In this document: positions 1 through 11,893 of the stretch, in pieces | How the letters are laid out: the number at the start of each line of letters is the position of its first letter | How positions within the stretch are numbered: the first letter of the stretch is position 1 | Assembly: GCA_950295325.1 (NCBI GenBank) | Contig: OX485803.1 | Coordinates: forward strand, 70,261,554-70,325,553 | DNA: 64,000 bases | Reading direction: 5' to 3' | Origin: Polytrichum commune | Taxonomy: Eukaryota; Streptophyta; Polytrichopsida; Polytrichales; Polytrichaceae | The notes under the pieces: generated by a model | The model's input: only the letters and a program-made list of their open reading frames with translations | Databases searched by the model: none | Told to the model about the DNA's origin: nothing | Position numbers and translations under genes: made by a program

Positions 1-1245
1 ACAAGGGCATATTCTTCCCACATGCGGACAGATGTTTCGGTAGCAATAACTTACACCAACAATGATAAAACCATTTTTAGGGGGATGGAATGAAACAAAC
101 CAACCTCTAATATGGCCCATCATATACCACTTCAAAAATGCCAACTATGCTCTCAACGTACCACTAAGGGTGAGTTTCCAAATAGGTTGCTTGCTCACTA
201 GATTCTAAAAAATAATGGGTCAGAGGTGTTCGCATGTAGTTAAGCATAAGCTGCCATCCAACCACATTTCGGCGATCCGTTAGAATCTGGAGGGCCATGG
301 ACATGGGCCTCTAGACTTCCAAACGTCCTTTAAAGAAACGTTAACCTACAAGTGCCAGTCACCTAAGGATTGGAGACCGGTTTATCATGTAACCATTGAC
401 ACTTGAGTGCTCTTGTGGCATTAAGATCTCCCTTTTGCCTTTAGTCAAGTTTGTGATCTTGTGTCCAAGATTTTGTGTGTAGGTTGCCAACAAGCATTGC
501 TCTCAAAAGATATACTTCTTTTTCCCCTTACCAAGGTTCCAAATCTAGATCTGAATAGTTTGGAGGAGATAGATTTATCCAACCCTCACATAATTAGGGT
601 TTATGCACAAACCAAATGGAGTCTTCACGAGTGCATCATTTTGCAAGATGCCAAGCGTCGAGGTCATGACCGCCAAGCCAATGGTAGGGTTATGACCGTT
701 ATGAGGTGATGCGGAAGGGAGTAAGGTAAGTGCGCCAATGACCGCACGATCAATCTTCAAATCCTTGTAAGTACAAATTTACAAGCTTAAATTGTTTCAA
801 ATTTTGAAGGATTGTTAATTGTGAAGTGAGGATTCTCTTACGAAAAAATAAAAATGAAAGATATTTTGATTTGTGAAAGCTATCACAAATTGAATCCAAA
901 CATACACAGGTGGATCTCAAGAGCTTAGTGAGCCCTTCACCGCACAGTGTGCGGTACCTGTACATTCACGTTCTCTCCAAAATTCCCTGAATGTTCCCGA
1001 AGTTCCCGCGAGAGTTCTCAGGATTGAAAACTGTGCGGTGGTTGTGCGGTGGTTGTGCGGTCCGTGGGCCGCGTTCGGTCAATGGCGCACTTACCCTAGA
1101 TAGATGGACCGTTGTTGAAGATATGCTTTGGGAGGAAAGTGTGCACAAGAGCGCACAATAATGCAAGGTTAAGTGGGAGAAACGGACTGCAAAATTGAAG
1201 AAAGTCTTTGATAATGAGAAGAGCAATTCATGGGGGCAAGACTCA
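1..1245. other. Intergenic, no gene recognised
   Basis: No reading frame here looks like a known protein. The only local structure is a short direct repeat of the unit TGTGCGGTGGT, about three copies at 1032-1061. The ORFs are short, in mixed frames and have no recognisable motif. Confidence 0.6.
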
Positions 1246-1840
1246 GGGCCACTTCACACATGAGCCAAGAGCCGTGACCTTGTAATGGTGAGGACCCTTG
1301 ACTCTCATCCATAGGCCATATCATGGGTGTTGGGAAATCTGTCTTATGGAGTCACGGGCCCTCAAGCATAGTGAGAAGTGAGAATGGACCATGTTGCAGG
1401 ATCATTGCATATTTTGTTGGCGGAAAAAAAGAGGGGAGGGTTTGGTTCAATATAATATGTCTCAAACTCTATCAATTTGAGAGAATTATTTGGTGGTGTT
1501 TATATGTTTTGGAATTTATTCTAGAATCTTCCCCTGCAATATGTCTTGAAATGCACGAAAAAATATTAAAAAAATCATAGTCTCCCGGGATTTGCATCAG
1601 GCCCACCTCTTGGAGGTGGGCCTGACGCAAATTCCGGGAGACCATAAAACCTTATCCATAGTTCGCCATGTAGGACTCCATGTAGACTTTTCATCCATGA
1701 AATCTTCTTCGGACCTTCAGACCTTCAGACCTTCACCTTTGTGTGTGAAGTGAACTTGGATGGGTCTCCGCCCTTTCGACCAATGAGAACTCTTAGATTG
1801 CAACAGTCACGGGCCTTCAGTCTTGTGTGTGAAGTGGCCC
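1246..1840. mobile_element. Non-autonomous PIF/Harbinger-like element A, TSD TCA
   Basis: The two ends are inverted repeats: GGGCCACTTCACACATGAGC at the left, and the reverse complement of GTGTGTGAAGTGGCCC at the right. Similarity extends roughly 35-38 bp into each side. The trinucleotide TCA directly flanks both ends (1243-1245 and 1841-1843), as expected for a 3-bp target-site duplication. The interior (595 bp) has no coding capacity. It carries a second, near-perfect hairpin at about 1580-1643 with arms of about 29 bp around a 3-5 nt loop, containing AGGCCCACCTC and its complement. Terminal GGGCC with 3-bp TNA duplications resembles Tourist-type MITEs of the PIF/Harbinger superfamily. The superfamily assignment is inference. 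Confidence 0.85.
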
Positions 1841-3511
1841 TCATACTGGTAGATGACAAACACCGAACAAAGAGATTCCAAGATGCCTCCCAATTTCCAC
1901 AGATCACTCTATGATGTTCTTGTGCAATGGTATGGTAGAATGTGAGCAGTGAATCCAGGGGATTTGATAGTGGGTTTCGGAATTCCAGAGTCTTCTTCAC
2001 CTTGCTTATTTTTTAAACCCACTTCAATCTGGTTGCGTTTCTGTCTCAATACTTGTTGCAATGTGCGGGAAGAATCGACCACTAGTTACAGATGAACTGA
2101 TTGATTTTGAGAAATAACCGGTTGAAGAAGTTGGCCGGACTGTGCTTCCAATGTACACATGCACTTCAATGTTAAGACGCTCAATCCGCACTTCAATCTT
2201 TGGAAGTACAATGCCCACCCTAAAAATGCAAGCCAAGATCAAGGATGCATGAGGCAAAACGACGATGATTCAACTACCCAAATTTTTAAGAAGCGTCCAT
2301 AACAGAGACATCAATGAAACAGTAATCCAATGCGACATGGTAGGGTTTCCGAATTGTTGGAACCCTCCTAACTAAAAATCTTTAAGTATGTTCGTAGAAT
2401 CTCTAAACACCCGTCTTTGAATTCCCATTTGAACAACTTCTCATTGTTTTGCAATTTCTTGATGTCACCCTAGAGAGACAACTTAACCCATTCCTGCGGT
2501 CTTCAACATCCGTCTTTCAACACTCGTTTGTACTACTTCTCACTACAATCTTGTCACTACAATCTGTAATTCTTGCATATCATAAGAAATTATCATATAA
2601 TTAGAAGATTGCAAGAGCTCCACCTCTAGGGTTCAAGAGGAACTCCGCTTCACCCACTTTGCTTGCATTGAAGACTCAAGAGGACACCATCCTTGGTAAC
2701 CAAGAGGAGGAGGTTAGTAGGTGAGCATGGATTGGAGAAGATGGGAGTAGCTAGTTGGCACATACAAACCTTACCCCACTAGATTCCCTCTACATTTGGA
2801 TGGGGTTAACCTTATTAACACTAGAATCTCGTGGGCAAGCAACAAAGATAGAAACTCACCCTAACATGGCCCCACCTTCTCAACTTTTACACACATCCAT
2901 GCCTCAACATAACACCACATAGTTCCCCACAACAATGCAACACACAAAAACAACATACTCTCCTTTCCCACCTTGCGTTACTATACCCTCATTAATGCAT
3001 ATATATAAAATGACACTCCCTTTAAAACACAATCGCCACGGCTCCTATCATGCACATGCTCAAATCCCCAATGCACAAATTTGGCCCCCCTCCCCACACA
3101 CACAGCTTGACCTCCATATCCATTTCCGCAATTTTACATACTATCATGACCACTATATCAATAACTCCACACAATGCAAACTAAACACATACAATCAAGT
3201 CATCTCCACTTCCAAAGGTGGAAAGTTACATGATTGGTTAAGAAGTCATATATGGTCCAAGTTCACTCTACGTTAGACCTTGCATGCGTGAGGGGCCAAA
3301 GTGAATGGATGAAAATTGAACTTGGTGTCCTACATGGCAGTACGTGGATAATGTTTCATGGTCTACCGGGATAGTCCTTTAGGCCCATAAATAAAAGATG
3401 GGTCTAACGCAAAAGTAAGGGTTGCGGCAACGAATCAAATTGCCATGGTGGGGACCGGACCTGAACATATGTTCCAGTCCTTGAACATGGTCCACTTTCA
3501 CTTTACAATAA
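1841..3511. other. Intergenic, no gene recognised
   Basis: No recognisable coding sequence. Around 2080-2130 there is a short relic resembling the arm of the foldback family found intact at 16281-16418 (ACTAGTTACAG followed by a GAAC-rich stretch). Around 3230-3420 there is sequence related to the interiors of the GGGCC elements, without clear ends. Confidence 0.5.
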
Positions 3512-3992
3512 GGGCCACTGACACACAACACTAAAGGCCTATGACCATTGCATTCTAAGATCTCTCATTCGTCAAATGGCCGAGACCATCCAAATTCACT
3601 TCACACTAGTAGGTGAAGGCCTAAGGACCCAAAGAAATCATCATGGATGAATAGTGTACATGGATCCCTACATTGCACACCATAAGTAGTGCTTCATGGT
3701 GTGCCGGAATTTGTGTTAGGCCCACCTCCAAGAGGTAGGCATAGCACAAATTCCGGCACACCATGTCAGTGGTACGACTTTTGGATGAGAATCAAGCCCC
3801 CCCCCCCCCCCCCCCCCACACACACACATTTACATGGTTATGGCCCTTGGCTCGTATGTGAACTAGCCCCAAGCTCGAGTTTTTATCAATTGCAAATTTG
3901 GATTTCTACTTCCCATGGAACACCTTGGGATGATTTTCAAGGGCTCTTAGATTTTAATGGTCACAACTCTTGGTCTGTGTGTAAAGCAACCC
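3512..3992. mobile_element. Non-autonomous PIF/Harbinger-like element B, TSD TAA
   Basis: The left end GGGCCACTGACACACAAC pairs imperfectly with the right end GTGTGTAAAGCAACCC. TAA flanks both sides (3509-3511 and 3993-3995). An internal hairpin at about 3695-3764 has arms CATGGTGTGCCGGAATTTGTG and complement; it is a divergent relative of the hairpin in the element at 1246-1840. The interior also holds a 21-nt cytosine run. There is no coding sequence. The termini are more diverged than in element A, so this copy is probably older. Confidence 0.75.
3797..3817. repeat. C homopolymer (21 nt) followed by (CA)n
   Basis: An uninterrupted run of 21 cytosines is followed directly by ACACACACAC. 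Homopolymers of this length are error-prone in sequencing and assembly, so the true length may differ. Confidence 0.9.
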
Positions 3993-4279
3993 TAATCTAA
4001 CACACAAAGTAATTGCTTACTCCATAGAGCTAACTTCTTGTGGCCCCAATTCACCTCTATTGTTATAGAAAAACCAAAAGACTTGCATATGAAGATTTGA
4101 AACTTGGAATGGGGTTTGCCAACTTCTTCCAATGGGGTGTAGGTGGATTATGACTCGTGACTTAATATGGTAGAGAGTCCGCTAGACAAGTCCATGTCAT
4201 CATGTAGTTGTCTCATGGGATTAAAAGTAGAATTAGCATGGGTAGACATTAAAAACAAACAACAACGAAGATTATTTCA

Positions 4280-4590
4280 GTAAAGGTGATGGTCCTATTT
4301 ACTCATTGGACAACCTAAGGGATGATGGCATCAACATTTTTGCTAGAGTAAATAGATTATATCTAGCTCAGTCCAAAACCCGTCCTTGCCATATTATGCA
4401 CTATAAGATTATGGGGGATTCATCGCTCTCTGATCACCATCAAATTTCTCTTCTTATTAATCTTAGTACTAGCTCTTTAGGGGGATCTTCTTGGAAAGCC
4501 AATGCTAGATTTCTTCAAGATGCCTTCGGAGACCGGAGTTCTTTTGCTTCTTCTCTCAGGGGGTGCATTGTATTAAACATGTACGAGTAT
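4280..4590 (+). pseudogene. LINE (L1-type) endonuclease C-terminal fragment
   Basis: The plus-strand reading frame includes RVNRLYL, then SDHHQISLLI, then SSWKANARFLQDA. This order matches the C-terminal end of the apurinic-like endonuclease domain of plant L1-type retrotransposons: the RxDRxYL-like strand, the catalytic SDH(H/F) motif, and the following SWK-type segment. The equivalent of the usual RxDR reads RVNR. The open frame covers about 96 codons with no reverse transcriptase downstream, so this is a truncated relic, not a gene. Confidence 0.7.
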
Positions 4591-5104
4591 ACGTGAGTGC
4601 ATAGGAGGGGTATTGATTTGGACCTTGCCGTATTATGTATACATATGGTATACATGTTATAATTTATAATTACGTACATATACGGAAGGCCTTTAAAAAG
4701 TATACAATAATTGTACTTGTATGGTAGTGTTACTATACTACATATCATAAGTTTTCATATTGGATGAAATTAGGATTAACTAGGATTAACGATTTTTGTT
4801 AGCAACCTTATAGGGTAGTATGAACCATGTACAAGGTATCAAGGTAATATCGGGGAAAGAGGCAGTATTAGGGTTATGAAATGATTCGTTCAGCTCAAAG
4901 TAACAAGGACCCTTTTCCCCTCCCATCCCTAGGTTTTTGTTTTCTCTTTTTGTCGGGCGCCGAAGGTTTTTGTTTTCTCTTCTCGCATAGCATGCTTCTT
5001 TTGCCGACAACTGCTTTACTTTTCCTTCTTTCACCTGTTGCTTCCAGCGCTTCTCAGCGTCCCTGCGGTTACTGCTGCCGTGGGAATCACCGAAAGCCCT
5101 GACA

Positions 5105-5737
5105 TTGTCATGGCCTCGTTCTGAAATTCCCTCTCTATCAAATGCAAAGTCAGCTGTGGCTTATGTAATGGTAGGGGAGTCTAGAATTTTTAAAAGTACA
5201 TTTGTTAGTCAATTGAATGGCAATCCTTCTTTGTGTAAAGATCAGTTGACTCGAATTAGAGCTGACATATTATATATGAAGCCTTAACTCCTAAGTGTTG
5301 GAAACCATGACACTTTGTTAAAGCTTGGTTGTGACTGTGTTGTGTGTTTTTTGAACACACCTGAAGCTAAAACTGTGAAAAAACGAGGTAGGCCAAAAAA
5401 ATCTACTCGAGTTAAGGTTTGGTTTGTTGGGAGAGTTTATAGGATGCGGAGGAAGTTTGGTAATCGTGGGGTGGAGTATAGGGATCCAATTGACTTGATG
5501 GACCGTCCATCAAATGTGGAGATTGGTTTATGTTGGTATCAAAAAGGGGCTAACAACAAGTGGACATATGATCTTACTGATCATTTGATGGTAGACTTAG
5601 AGACAATAATTGCATTGGCTATAATGACATATATTGGTGAATCAAATGTTTATAGTTACATCCGGGAGATGAAAAAGTTTTCAACGACTTTGCTGATGAA
5701 AACTAGGATATTTTGCTATACATATTATAGGGGTTGA
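5105..5737 (+). pseudogene. AT-hook protein-like ORF split by an in-frame stop
   Basis: Two open stretches, 5105-5287 and 5315-5737, lie in the same frame and are separated by one TAA and a few codons, so they read as one protein of about 210 residues with a nonsense break. The second part has a basic AT-hook core (VKKRGRPKK), then WFVGRVYRMRRKFGNRG, a DLMDRP motif and an acidic/hydrophobic C-terminus around YDLTDHLMVDLETII. AT-hooks bind the minor groove of AT-rich DNA. I do not recognise the family with certainty; the composition suggests a transposon-associated or chromatin protein. No convincing splice pair removes the stop, so a decayed copy is the simplest reading, though a short intron or readthrough cannot be excluded. 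Confidence 0.5.
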
Positions 5738-6590
5738 TTATTGTTCAAAAATATATTTGTATACTTATGTTAATGACTATATATGAATGGATGTTCTTTT
5801 GTGTATACATATTGTTACTTGTATATTTATTGTTGCAATTGTATGTATATTACTTTGTGGTAGTAATTTTCTGCTTTCATGATTACTTTTTCGGATAGGA
5901 GAATGTAAATAGGGGTGGGAAATAGGTTAGCTTAAGGAATGGAGTGTTAAGTGAGGGTTAAAGACTAGGAGATGAGGAAAGTCATAATTGGAAGGACTAA
6001 AGGTTAGTTATGAAAGGGTGCTTGACAGGAGAAGAGGAATATATGAAGGAAGAAGAAGGAGAGAGACGACAGTTTTTTTTTGTGTGTACTAGAACTTCGC
6101 CAGTCTTTTTGTATTTTTCTTTCGTGTGAGTCAATTGTCGTGTGTTATTTTTTGCAGCCTTGATGTGGGAGACATCTTGGCAAGTCAATTGTCTGTGGTA
6201 CCAAGTAATTGATAAAGAGAATCCAGGGTGAATGTACTGGAAATTACCTAATTTTCTGCTGACTCTGCATGAGCATTTGCTGTGTGGTATAATTGCTAAA
6301 CTTTATCAGAAGAGACTCTTGAGTCATATCTATATGCTTTAAAGTTGATTTATGCCTGGTCGATCTTCCTCCTTTGTTGCAGAACAAAATTAAGTTACTG
6401 ATCAAGGCTATTGTCCGTGAATGCATAACATTTCTTGGTTGCCTACGTGCGTAAGACTATGGTCTGGTTGAATCTAAAAATGGGTTTACAATTTAATGTG
6501 TTGTCATCGGGAATTAGGAGCACATCATTTCATTACCCGTTGCTTCCAGAGAGAGAAAGGGAATTTAAATCGTAATCGCTGAATGGCCAA
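5738..6590. other. Intergenic, no gene recognised
   Basis: AT-rich DNA with T-rich runs at 6067-6085 and no recognisable coding sequence. It could hold the 3' flank of the broken AT-hook ORF upstream. Confidence 0.5.
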
Positions 6591-6591
6591 T

Positions 6592-7015
6592 TCAACCGGT
6601 TTACATGTTTGACATCTTCTGGATTTGCTTTATTTATTCGAGGTATCTTCCATAGATTCCTCTAAGATGATCGGTAATTCTCCCAAAGCCGCGAATTTCA
6701 ATCCGTTACTTCTCAAACTCAACCGGTTCAATCGTAATTTACCGCCAGTTCTTCCTAAGTGGTGATCCAGAGGGTCCATACTGAATTGTTTGTTTGTCCA
6801 TTAAATTGGATCCTTTCTCGTAATTGCACATGGAATTGTGAAAAATCCAATTGGTTTACATGTTGACATCTTCCGGTTTTGCTTTCATTCAATTGAGGTA
6901 TATTCCACTGATTCCTCTAAAATGATTGATAATTCTCCTGAAATCTCGAACTTTAACTGGTTATTTCTCAAACTTAATCTGTTCATTTGTAATACTTGTT
7001 GGTTCTCACCGAACT
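6592..7015. repeat. Two direct copies of a ~170-bp foldback-family segment
   Basis: Two segments, about 6592-6750 and 6840-7012, share the same order of words: CCGGTTTACATG (or TTGGTTTACATG), GACATCTTC, GCTTT, GATTCCTCTAA, AATTCTCC and a terminal GGTTC-type block. A reverse-oriented relative lies at 23540-23770, and a more complete foldback version at 51256-51522. The copies are diverged by many substitutions, so this is an old duplication or two independent insertions side by side. The ORF at 6838-7104 falls on the repeat and is probably not a gene. Confidence 0.6.
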
Positions 7016-7159
7016 ACCCCTCACAATTACATATGGCCAAGACATATAATAGTTTACAGTTTGATCTAAAATTATGGGGTGCGGGATATGGAAGTAGTTT
7101 GTGATTTTTCTTCAATGGAATCAGGCAATTGCCTAGGAGTGAAATAATTAAAGGAGTTG

Positions 7160-8200
7160 ATAAAGACCATTGTCTGTGCGTGGCTATATAATTTACTTCA
7201 ACGGGCGGGATACCCGGTATTGGAAATTAGTTCATACATCAAGGTCATAAACGAACTCTGCAAGTACGACTGCTCTTCCATAATTGTTGGGGATGATGGA
7301 GTTGGAAGTCAATACAACTCTTTCAAGAGAAAATTAACTAAGTGCATGTGGATGAATTAGATTTCACAACCAAGAGGGTTGCATTGTCAGCACAGTAAAA
7401 TGTTGTATGGGGTAACTCCAGACTATGGTCGTTGTAGTGTAAGCGGAAAAATTGTTTTCTCCTAACCTTTGATGGAAGTTGAAGCGACAACATGTTGAGA
7501 CCATTGTCTACGAAAGGATAACCGGTGGCGGAGAAGACAAAAGGATGCGCCGATTAGGATACCGGTAAGTCTTGATGGTGAATTAAAACTTTAAGGGAAT
7601 TAAGGCTAACTCGGAATTTCACCCTCTTTAATAATTGAATGGCTTAAACATTATGTGCAATAATGAAATTAATTGTTGAATTAATTGTTTTGAGATTTAA
7701 ATGTTGAATGTTGAATTGGAATCTTAAATGAACTAAATGGATTTATGAGTGATGTGAGAATATGTTAACGTGCACATGTGGTTTTGGACTCATTGCCTTG
7801 AGGAACGAGATTGAGATTGCCGTGGTCAAGACCAGGTAAAAGACAATTGTCGGACCGCATAATTAAAATCGAATTTAATCAAAGAAGACTGTTTATCCTG
7901 AAAGGATGACTGTACCGACTTTTCAAGTTACATTAAAATGGGGTTAATCAATGAAAGATGATGGACCACACCGAAGTGCCCTTGGCTTCGGTAAAGAGAC
8001 AAAAATGAGATACTATTGCAAGACCATTGACTATGGCTGTGCCTATGCTTGTGCACCGCACTTGGTCCAATTAAAATGAACTCACTGCCAGACAATTGCC
8101 TGGGAAATTAGAGTGAGAAGAGAGACTGTCACCTTTGCATGCACTGCTATGGAGTGATCTTTTAGGTGTTTTACCCCTGCCCGTAAACTAATTGATACAC
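7160..8200. repeat. Dispersed repeat with recurring GACNATNGTC words
   Basis: This stretch contains repeated near-palindromic words such as GACCATTGTC, GACTATGGTC and GACAATTGTC. A clear inverted relative of the part at about 7840-8160 lies at about 60230-60530: both share GAGACAAAAATGAGATACT, GTGCCTATGCTTGTGCACCG and CTTGGTCCAA. No protein is recognisable. It looks like part of a larger mobile element whose ends I cannot define. Confidence 0.5.
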
Positions 8201-8436
8201 CTAAATGGAAATGAAGTGTTATAACCTTGTGTTTTACCTAACAAACCTTGTTTAAGACACCTAGAATATATAAGAATCACCTTTTAAGTCTTCCCTGATT
8301 GTTCCCTGGGTTTGTTTGTAACCAAAAAGCTAACTACATACTTCATTTCACAAAAAATAACTTGTATATAGGGGGTTTTTAGAGTATGCAGTGAACGCAC
8401 GTGATTCTAGGTTTTAATGAAAGGTGCACCCCCCGA

Positions 8437-8736
8437 GCTTCTTCTTCTTCTTCAAGATGCCAAGGATCCGATTAAGGCACTATGGGAAGCGTCCCCTTCT
8501 CAAATGCCCTTCTTTACTAAACTTATGAAAGTAGTAAGGAACTATAGGACAATGTTGTCTTGCTAAAGCATTTGTGGCAAGGTTGGAAGAGGACAAACTT
8601 GGGAAACCTCTTGAGTTTGGCAAGTTTTGCTTCATTCTTACCCACAATATGATGCCAATAAAACCAATGGAGCATATATTCTTTAGTTGCCCACTGGCTC
8701 AACCACTCACCGTGTTCTCGTTCTTTACCTTTTAGG
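8437..8736 (+). pseudogene. Internally deleted LINE relic (linker plus zinc-binding end)
   Basis: One frame reads LQDAKDPIKALWEASPSQ and onward through a basic segment, hits a stop, then continues in another frame as AKAFVARLEEDKLGKPLEFG and finally PMEHIFFSCPLAQPL. The first part fits the linker after the endonuclease domain of L1-type LINEs; its LQDA overlaps the end of the fragment at 4280-4590. The last part resembles the C-terminal zinc-binding (zf-RVT) motif, E-H-x-F-x-x-C-P. The whole reverse transcriptase between them is missing. With a frameshift, a stop and a deletion, this is a dead fragment. Confidence 0.55.
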
Positions 8737-9634
8737 TATGGATAATGTATAAATTATAAGCTATTGAGAATGTGAATCCAAAGAGTGTAAACTCACTTCA
8801 TGAGTTCAAGAATGGACTGAAAAAACATTAAAAAACCAACATGAATAGCAACTAATCTTTGAAGTTTCACTCCATCCAACATGGCTAGGGGATAGGAGGT
8901 GTTTCTTGAAGGTAGATTTGGTGACAATGATTGCTTTAAGTACGCATGTGCTTGCTTCAAGGAGAGAAAGCCACTTGTCCAATAGATAGCACTACATCGC
9001 ACTCTATTTTCAAAGCATTAGAAATATTGTAACCTACATCATGGACCTCCAATGCATGTAGTGGGTTGGTAAAATAGTGTGCACTCCACAACATTGTCCC
9101 CAACGTTCTTAGTATGGATATTTTCTTATGAGCGTGACACACAATTTTTACCGTAATCAATGTAGTCATTGTCAATTTTATTCTTAAGAGCTTCAAATAT
9201 TTAAACTAATGCATAAAAGGACTACCCTATTTATTAATGCATCCTAAGAACATCATTGTCAAAGATGCCCAAGAGCACATCTCTTAGAAGAAAATTACCA
9301 TTGTGATCACCCCATTGTCCGTCACATTTATAGTTACAAATTCAACATTAAACATCATGAATTTGCTTGGGAAATGCTTAGAGAAGCCACCATGTGGCAC
9401 ATATGGTGCGCTAGATATAGGAGGATAGAAGAAGAGATGACTCGAATGTTGCCACATGCACACATTATTGTGTTTTTTCATCTTCCAATTTAGATGAAGG
9501 AATAAAATTTCCACAACAAAGACATGAGCATTGAGCAAACTTGTCATATCGTTTGAATTGACACCATTCATGCAAGGTTGGCCCACAAGGCCAATTTGTG
9601 ACATTTGTAGAACTTAAAGGTGTTGGATTTGTTA
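8737..9634. other. Intergenic, no gene recognised
   Basis: No homology that I can recognise. The minus-strand frames here (up to 106 codons at 9284-9604) have no motif and a codon pattern like the surrounding AT-rich DNA. Confidence 0.5.
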
Positions 9635-10141
9635 TGGCATGTTCACACTAGTGGCTATTAACCATGACCACCAGTCTCTAACGTCTCTCATTAGTTGAGA
9701 AATGAGCGGCAATCCCACTTCGTTTTACACAAAGTCACTATAAATGAAAGTGACCATGTGAGCGAATGGATGAGAAAATGACATGGAATCCTACTTGTCT
9801 AGAAATGAATTTGTTTAGTCGACACCCAAATTTTGTCGAGAGAACCCTAAATAGATTGTCTCGACAAAAATGAAGGCGGCCATGCTACAATGCACAATTT
9901 TGGTAAAAACAAATTAGTAAATTAGAACTTTAACAAACCCCGTTTTAAAATTTCTTACTAATTCCATAAAAAAAAAACACTACATCCCATACCAAGTCCA
10001 CTTTACACTATGTCACGTGATCAAGCCTCTGAAAGTGACGTGGATTTCTCTTGGTCACTATCTTTGAACCGCTGACCATGACCACAAGAAAACCTAAATC
10101 ATTCGCCCTCGTGGCCTTTGGTCACATGTGTAAAACGGCCC
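9635..10141. mobile_element. Probable degraded GGGCC/TNA element, TSD TTA
   Basis: The right end GTGTAAAACGGCCC is followed by TTA (10142-10144) and matches the family terminus GGGCCNNTTNACAC in reverse complement. The left end TGGCATGTTCACAC, preceded by TTA (9632-9634), is a mutated version of the same terminus. Just inside both ends is a CATGACCA-type word (AACCATGACCACC left, GACCATGACCACA right). The left terminus carries about four mismatches, so this member is less certain than the others. Confidence 0.5.
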
Positions 10142-11169
10142 TTACAACTAGATGCACCAGTGAGGTGCTTTGCAAGGGTAATCCCTCTCGCCTCCAATGG
10201 AAGCTGTATTAAAATCTTCTTTCTAAAAATTTCCAAGGACAGTCCCTCACTGCACCGGATTGAGTGGTGTTTTTGCCTCTTTTGGATTTCCAGAAGAAAA
10301 GAAAAGGTTTTTTTCCTTCTTCTTCTTTTTCCTTTTTTTGACAGGGCGATTTGTTTACCTACACAGAAACCATCAAGCACATGCAACTCCGCAATTGATC
10401 CCTCCAATATACATACAGTTGGTAACTTCCATATCAGTCATTCAATCTCACGATTCAACGCGCATGTGTGCAACAGTGATCAACAATGATGCTGCAGCGG
10501 GAAGGGACAAACCTAATATAAGTCGCATCGTAACTCTGCACGAATATCATGCATGCTTCGCTTCTCTTGGACTTTGGAACACTCTGAAGCCGCAGTTTTT
10601 TAATTGTGCCAACCACTGCTCTGTTCCTGATGTGGTTCTGGTTCTGGATCTGGTTCCTTTTGCAGAACAGAGGAGAGGAGAGGAGAGGAGAGGAGGGGAG
10701 GGGAGGGTGTTGTGGATGTATGAGTGAATCAAGACGGCTGACGTGTCTCTATATCCTAGTCCCAGCTTTTGGAAACTCAGGCCGAGCATCATCCTCAGTG
10801 GTCATCATCAGTGGGTGAATGAATACTATACTCCACGTATTTGCAACACTGACAGCATCCACATGCTTCAATTGATACTTCCTTGCTTCCTTCCTTCCTT
10901 CCTTACGGGGGCCACTGAACGGGGAGAAACCGACCGCTAAGTTAACTTATTAGTTAACTTACAGGTTAACTGCTTGAGTTTGAGATCCAGCCGGTTGAAG
11001 ATCAAGACGTCAGGGAACTTCACCCTTCGTTTTACAAGAATCCATGGAATATACTTCGAATCGATAAAGAAAAACCGAGAGATCACAACATGTAAGCTTA
11101 GTGGTTGGACTTGGGAACACGAGGATGTTTTGACCGATTCTGCTCGACAAACTCCCTGGACATTGCTGA
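10142..11169. other. Intergenic with simple-sequence tracts, no gene recognised
   Basis: The T-rich tract near 10306-10340, the GGAGA-rich tract at about 10670-10708 and the CTTC-rich tract near 10880-10902 explain the overlapping ORFs on both strands. No protein family is recognisable. A direct repeat of GTTAACTTA-type words occurs at 10939-10970. Confidence 0.5.
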
Positions 11170-11522
11170 GGGCCATGAGAATGAGGGCATGTGACCATTG
11201 CGCTTCCAACACTCTCAACGGTGGAAAAGGTGGGAAATGAAACACCATGAGGGATTGACAAAAATGATGGGAGACCATGGCATTCCGAAATCTCACAACC
11301 ATTGATTTATTGGATTTTATCATGTGTGAGGACGTTGCATGAATAGCGATTCATTGAAATAGCATTTGGTTGAGGGTACGGACACATGTGACCTTACACT
11401 AGGCTTGAGGACCCGTGATAACACTAACATGATTTTAGAAGTATCTTGAGATGGCCTTTGAAGACTTCTTTTGAGCTCTCATAATTTCATGGTCACGGCT
11501 CATGGCTTGTGTGTGAAGGGCC
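11170..11522. mobile_element. GGGCC-family element C, right end interrupted
   Basis: The interior is collinear with the element at 14343-14842. Shared words include GACCATTGCGCTTCCAACACT, GGGAGACCATGGCATTCCG, ATCATGTGTGAGGA, ATAGCATTTGGTTGAGGG and TCACGGCTCATGGCTTGTGTG. The left end GGGCC is preceded by TGA. The expected right terminus GAAGTGGCCC is broken after GAAG, where GGGCCGGTTCAC of the next foldback begins. The copy also lacks about 100 bp of the middle present in its relative. Confidence 0.65.
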
Positions 11523-11893
11523 GGTTCACGTGGGCTACCAAGTCCCAAGTCTCACTCATATTAGCTAGGCAAAGTCCAAACTTTTGAGTCTCAAAAACTC
11601 CTTAGACTATGGTTGATTGTCATTAATGTCAGTTGTTGATTGGTTTATGTAAAAACATTCGTGGGACTTGTGTTAAGAGTTGGGTCTAGCTTTTTTGCTC
11701 GATCCAACTCTCAAAGCAAGTCCCATACCACACCTCCAAAAGGTTTTGCCATGTAGACATTTGTGTCAAACTTGGGACTTGGGAACCCATGTGAAGTGGT
11801 AAGCCCCAACTTTCATGCTCTCAACAACTAACATTGCACGGATTGACTTCGAGTGATTTGGCACCTAAGACTTGGGACCTTGTGTGAACCATC
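11518..11893. mobile_element. Foldback element D adjoining element C
   Basis: The left arm GGGCCGGTTCAC followed by CCAAGTCCCAAGTCT is inverted at the right as AGACTTGGGACCTTGTGTG then AACC. A second, inner copy of the arm (ACTTGGGACTTGGGAACCC) lies at about 11770-11800. A further internal hairpin at about 11658-11733 has arms GTGGGACTTGTGTTAAGAG and complement. There is no coding capacity. Because the left end replaces the terminus of element C, D probably inserted into or recombined with it. No clear target duplication is visible. Confidence 0.5.

Noticed and set aside
10118-10727. Several overlapping frames of 100-155 codons
   Set aside because: They pass through T-rich and GGAGA-rich simple sequence and have no domain.
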